Part shown: positions 6,358 to 9,294 of the stretch, piece after piece | Numbering within the stretch: the first letter of the stretch is position 1 | Layout of the letters: every line of letters starts with the position of its first letter | From: Sphingobacterium sp. UBA1575 | Lineage (GTDB): Bacteria > Bacteroidota > Bacteroidia > Sphingobacteriales > Sphingobacteriaceae | Assembly: GCA_002322865.1 (NCBI GenBank) | Contig: DCOH01000043.1 | Location: forward strand, 32,701 to 41,994 | Direction: 5' to 3' | Length of the DNA stretch: 9,294 nucleotides | Position numbers and translations under genes: made by a program | The notes under the pieces: generated by a model | The model's database searches: none | What the model was told of the DNA's origin: nothing | Seen by the model: only the letters and a program-made list of their open reading frames with translations

Positions 6358-7929
6358 ATGCAATCCGTGCTAACAAGAGAAGATCAACTAAACCGACTTC
6401 GGACAACAGAAAAATGGGATTTAATTATCATCGGTGGCGGGGCCACAGGTCTTGGAACTGCTGTTGATGCAGCAACCCGAGGATATAAGGTCCTATTGCT
6501 GGAGAAATATGATTTTGCCAAAGGGACATCCAGTAAGAGTACTAAATTGGTTCATGGCGGGGTTCGCTATTTAGCGAATGGAGACATTAAACTGGTTATC
6601 GGTGCCTTAAAAGAAAGAGGTCGTATCTTCAAGAATGCGCCGCATGTATCCACCGTACAATCCTTTGTTATTCCTGTATATTCTACCTTCAGCAAATTAA
6701 AGTATTTGATCGGGTTAAAGCTCTACGATTGGTTGGCAGGGAGTTTAAGGGTTGGGAATTCCATTTCCCTTTCCAAAAAAGAGGTAATTGAAAAATTACC
6801 GCATATTGCGCAGAAAGATCTTCATGGTGGAATCTTATATTATGACGGGCAATTTGATGATGCCCGATTGGCGGTGAACCTTGCCCAAACCGCTGTAGAA
6901 CATGGAGCCACGGTTCTAAACTATGTGGAGGCAAAGAATTTCCGAAAAGATGAACAGGGTAAATTATCGGCAGTAATCTGCAAGGACCGGGAAACGGGCG
7001 AGGAATTTGTAGCAAAGGGAAAGGTGATTATCAATGCTACGGGAATCTTTGTGGATGATATCCTGAAATTGGATATGCCTATGCATAAGAACCTGGTTAG
7101 ACCAAGCCAGGGATCCCATATTGTGATTGATCAGCAATTTTTAGATGGGAAAGATGCCTTAATGATCCCTGAAACATCGGATGGTCGGGTATTGTTTGGC
7201 GTGCCATGGCATGGAAAAGTACTGTTAGGCACAACGGATATTCCCATTGATGCGCATGAGATCGAGCCTAGACCAATGGAACAGGAGATTGAATTTATTC
7301 TAGAAACGGCTAAAAATTACCTAAGCCCTGCCCCAACACGTGCGGATATCTTAAGTATTTACGCCGGCCTACGACCTTTGGCAGCGCCTACCGGAAAAGA
7401 TGGCGAAAGCACCAAAGAAATCTCCAGAGACCATAAATTGATAAAAAGTGACTCCAATCTGGTGACCATAACAGGTGGTAAATGGACCACTTACCGCAAA
7501 ATGGCTGAAGAAACCGTTGATTTGGCTATTGCAGTAGCTGGATTGATCCCGGTGCCATGTAAAACGAAACAGATGCCTATTCATGGGGCCACGAAGGATC
7601 GTTATCATGGACATTGGAGCCTATATGGAAAAGACTATGCGGCTATCCAATTACTGGCCCAGGAAAATCCAGCTTGGAAAGAAGAAATTGTACCAGGATA
7701 TGATTATCAGTTGGTGGAAGTGGTTTGGTCCTGTAGACATGAGTTCATCCATAAAGTGGAGGACTTCTTAGCCCGTCGATGCCGATTATTACTATTGGAT
7801 GCAAAAGCATCCATCAAAGCGGCAAGAAGGGTGGCAGAAATCATGGCGGTAGAATTGAACAAACCAGGAGACTGGGTAGAGAAAGAAGTTAAAGAATACG
7901 AGGAACTAGCTTCCCGTTACTTATTATAA
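6358..7929 (+). CDS. glpD: Aerobic glycerol-3-phosphate dehydrogenase (FAD-dependent)
   Basis: The 523-residue enzyme oxidises sn-glycerol-3-phosphate to dihydroxyacetone phosphate and passes electrons through FAD to the quinone pool, acting as a peripheral inner-membrane protein. The FAD dinucleotide-binding motif is DLIIIGGGATGLG (GGGATG at 26-31) with Glu49 at the end of strand 2. The GlpD signature GTSSKSTKLVHGGVRYL follows at about 56-72; its Arg70 corresponds to the substrate-contacting Arg54 of E. coli GlpD. Further family blocks are FDDARL, NATG, LLGTTD, AGLRPLAAP (Arg339, matching E. coli Arg317) and GGKWTTYRKMAE. The C-terminal helical domain runs to the end. E. coli GlpD is 501 residues; this one has about 16 extra residues at the N-terminus, so a later start is conceivable, but no ATG lies between codon 1 and the FAD motif. 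There is no signal peptide. glpK follows after 24 nt in the same direction, so the two are probably one operon. No disruption is visible. Confidence 0.97.
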   Translation: MQSVLTREDQLNRLRTTEKWDLIIIGGGATGLGTAVDAATRGYKVLLLEKYDFAKGTSSKSTKLVHGGVRYLANGDIKLVIGALKERGRIFKNAPHVSTVQSFVIPVYSTFSKLKYLIGLKLYDWLAGSLRVGNSISLSKKEVIEKLPHIAQKDLHGGILYYDGQFDDARLAVNLAQTAVEHGATVLNYVEAKNFRKDEQGKLSAVICKDRETGEEFVAKGKVIINATGIFVDDILKLDMPMHKNLVRPSQGSHIVIDQQFLDGKDALMIPETSDGRVLFGVPWHGKVLLGTTDIPIDAHEIEPRPMEQEIEFILETAKNYLSPAPTRADILSIYAGLRPLAAPTGKDGESTKEISRDHKLIKSDSNLVTITGGKWTTYRKMAEETVDLAIAVAGLIPVPCKTKQMPIHGATKDRYHGHWSLYGKDYAAIQLLAQENPAWKEEIVPGYDYQLVEVVWSCRHEFIHKVEDFLARRCRLLLLDAKASIKAARRVAEIMAVELNKPGDWVEKEVKEYEELASRYLL

Positions 7930-7953
7930 TATAACCTTTTATAAATTACGATA

Positions 7954-9294
7954 ATGAAAGAATACATCATTTCCTTAGACCAAGGAACAACGAGTTCTCG
8001 TGCCATTCTCTTTAACAAAAAGGGAGAGATCGTTGATATTTCCCAGAAGGAATTTCAGCAGATCTATCCAAAATCAGGCTGGGTGGAACATGATCCCCAG
8101 GAAATATGGTCGAGTCAATTGGCAGTATTTACGGAGGTATTGGCCAAATCGAAGACCAAACTGGAATCTATTAAAGGGATCGGTATCACGAACCAACGGG
8201 AAACCACTATTGTATGGAACAAAAGAACGGGTGTACCTATTTATAATGCCATTGTTTGGCAAGATCGTCGGACGGCAGACTACTGTGCGGAGCTGATCGC
8301 GAAAGGGCATTTAGATAAGGTGCAAGAGAAAACAGGATTATTGATCGACTCTTATTTCTCCGCAACAAAGATCAAATGGATCTTAGACCATGTTAAAGGA
8401 GCACGTAAGCTAGCGGAACGTAATGAGCTGGCTTTCGGTACGGTAGACAGTTGGTTGATCTGGAATCTAACCGATGGAAAGGTGCATGTAACAGATGTTT
8501 CCAATGCATCTCGCACCATGTTATATAATATCAACACCCTAGAATGGGATAAGGACTTATTGGCGCTTTTTGATATCCCGGCTTCTATCCTACCCGAAGT
8601 AAAAAGCTCTTCGGAGATCTATGGAGAAACATCCACCGAATTGGGAAGTAAATCCATTCCGATTGCGGGTATTGCGGGTGATCAGCAAGCAGCCCTATTC
8701 GGACAGATGTGCCTGAAAAAAGGGATGGCGAAGAATACCTATGGTACTGGCTGTTTCTTATTGATGAATGTAGGCAATAAGCCCGTGAAATCAGAGAATA
8801 AATTGGTCACTACGATCGGATGGAAAATAGGAAAAGATGTGGTATATGCACTGGAGGGAAGTGTATTTATTGGAGGAGCCGTTGTACAATGGCTTCGTGA
8901 TGAATTAAAGATCATTAAAAAATCCAGTGATATCGAAGCCTTGGCTACGAGTGTGGAAGATACGGATGGGGTTTATCTGGTTCCTGCATTTGCCGGATTG
9001 GGTGCACCTCATTGGGATGCAAATGCCCGAGGAACCCTATTTGGAATTTCCAGAGGTACTTCTGATGCCCATATTGCGCGAGCAGCACTGGAAAGTATCG
9101 CTTATCAAACCTATGACATCCTAAAGGCCATGGAGGCAGATTCCAAAACGAAGATCAAGGAATTACGGGTAGATGGCGGAGCTACCCAGAACAATTTCCT
9201 GATCCAATTCCAAGCAGATATCTTGAACAGCACTGTGGTGAAGCCTGAAATTACGGAAACTACGGCGATGGGAGCTGCTTTTTTGGCTGGTCTC
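7954..9294 (+). CDS. glpK: Glycerol kinase, C-terminus cut by the window edge
   Basis: The ATG at 7954 opens a frame of 447 codons that is still open at the right edge. The family is normally about 500 residues, so roughly 50 are missing. The enzyme phosphorylates glycerol with ATP to glycerol-3-phosphate in the cytoplasm and supplies the substrate of GlpD just upstream. FGGY-kinase motifs are plain: [10 protein letters not shown] (9-18), [59 protein letters not shown] and [20 protein letters not shown]. Residues matching the E. coli glycerol site are present: Arg82, Glu83, Trp102, Tyr134 and the catalytic base Asp243. The loop that binds fructose-1,6-bisphosphate in E. coli (GGKGGTR) is replaced by ELGSKS at 229-234. 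The phosphorylatable His segment of the Gram-positive enzymes is also absent. No Shine-Dalgarno sequence lies in the 24-nt gap after glpD. A glycerol facilitator gene may follow outside the window. Confidence 0.97.
   Translation, partial: MKEYIISLDQGTTSSRAILFNKKGEIVDISQKEFQQIYPKSGWVEHDPQEIWSSQLAVFTEVLAKSKTKLESIKGIGITNQRETTIVWNKRTGVPIYNAIVWQDRRTADYCAELIAKGHLDKVQEKTGLLIDSYFSATKIKWILDHVKGARKLAERNELAFGTVDSWLIWNLTDGKVHVTDVSNASRTMLYNINTLEWDKDLLALFDIPASILPEVKSSSEIYGETSTELGSKSIPIAGIAGDQQAALFGQMCLKKGMAKNTYGTGCFLLMNVGNKPVKSENKLVTTIGWKIGKDVVYALEGSVFIGGAVVQWLRDELKIIKKSSDIEALATSVEDTDGVYLVPAFAGLGAPHWDANARGTLFGISRGTSDAHIARAALESIAYQTYDILKAMEADSKTKIKELRVDGGATQNNFLIQFQADILNSTVVKPEITETTAMGAAFLAGL

Noticed and set aside
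6689..7614. Minus-strand frames of 108 and 81 codons inside glpD (6689-7015, 7369-7614).
   Set aside because: They are antisense to conserved glpD motifs and resemble no known family.
8000..9124. Alternative frames within the glpK region (8000-8296, 8074-8310, 8352-8537, 8927-9124).
   Set aside because: The glpK frame from 7954 is open throughout and carries all kinase motifs; these are out-of-frame shadows.
1..9294. Mobile elements, CRISPR arrays, phage genes, tRNA or rRNA.
   Set aside because: No transposase, integrase, terminal repeats, regularly spaced repeats or RNA gene signatures were seen on either strand.

Overview
The window looks like a chromosomal stretch of a Bacteroidota bacterium, most likely a Sphingobacterium- or Pedobacter-like member of the Sphingobacteriaceae. 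This is an inference from several traits. The genes have moderate-to-low GC and the intergenic DNA is strongly AT-rich. Start codons lack a clear Shine-Dalgarno sequence. Candidate promoters fit the Bacteroidota TTG...TAnnTTTG pattern rather than the sigma70 one. A family S9 exopeptidase-like protein and a HEAT / 3-keto-disaccharide hydrolase (DUF1080) protein fit the same group. No insertion sequence, phage gene, CRISPR array, tRNA or rRNA was found.

Left part, minus strand (1-5903). At the left edge is the N-terminal 371 codons of an exported S9-family peptidase. A strong intrinsic terminator separates it from an upstream two-gene operon. That operon is transcribed leftwards from the intergenic region: first a Tat-exported Gfo/Idh/MocA-family NAD(P)-dependent oxidoreductase, then, after 15 nt, a 1132-residue Sec-exported protein. 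This protein has a signal peptide, a helical HEAT-like solenoid of about 700 residues, and two tandem 3-keto-disaccharide hydrolase (DUF1080) domains. Known chemistry of the two families suggests a joint role: the dehydrogenase oxidises a glycoside to a 3-keto sugar and the DUF1080 protein cleaves the keto-glycoside. This pair is the most interesting content of the window. Its substrate cannot be read from the sequence.

Middle (5904-6357). A 454-nt AT-rich divergent intergenic region with no credible gene. It holds candidate promoters for both directions and a cluster of AGCT-centred palindromes in front of the rightward operon.

Right part, plus strand (6358-9294). A glycerol catabolic operon: glpD (FAD-dependent glycerol-3-phosphate dehydrogenase, complete) and, 24 nt later, glpK (glycerol kinase, first 447 codons, cut by the window edge). 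GlpK makes glycerol-3-phosphate and GlpD oxidises it to dihydroxyacetone phosphate, passing electrons to the quinone pool. The visible part of GlpK keeps the glycerol-contacting residues but lacks the fructose-1,6-bisphosphate loop of the E. coli enzyme.
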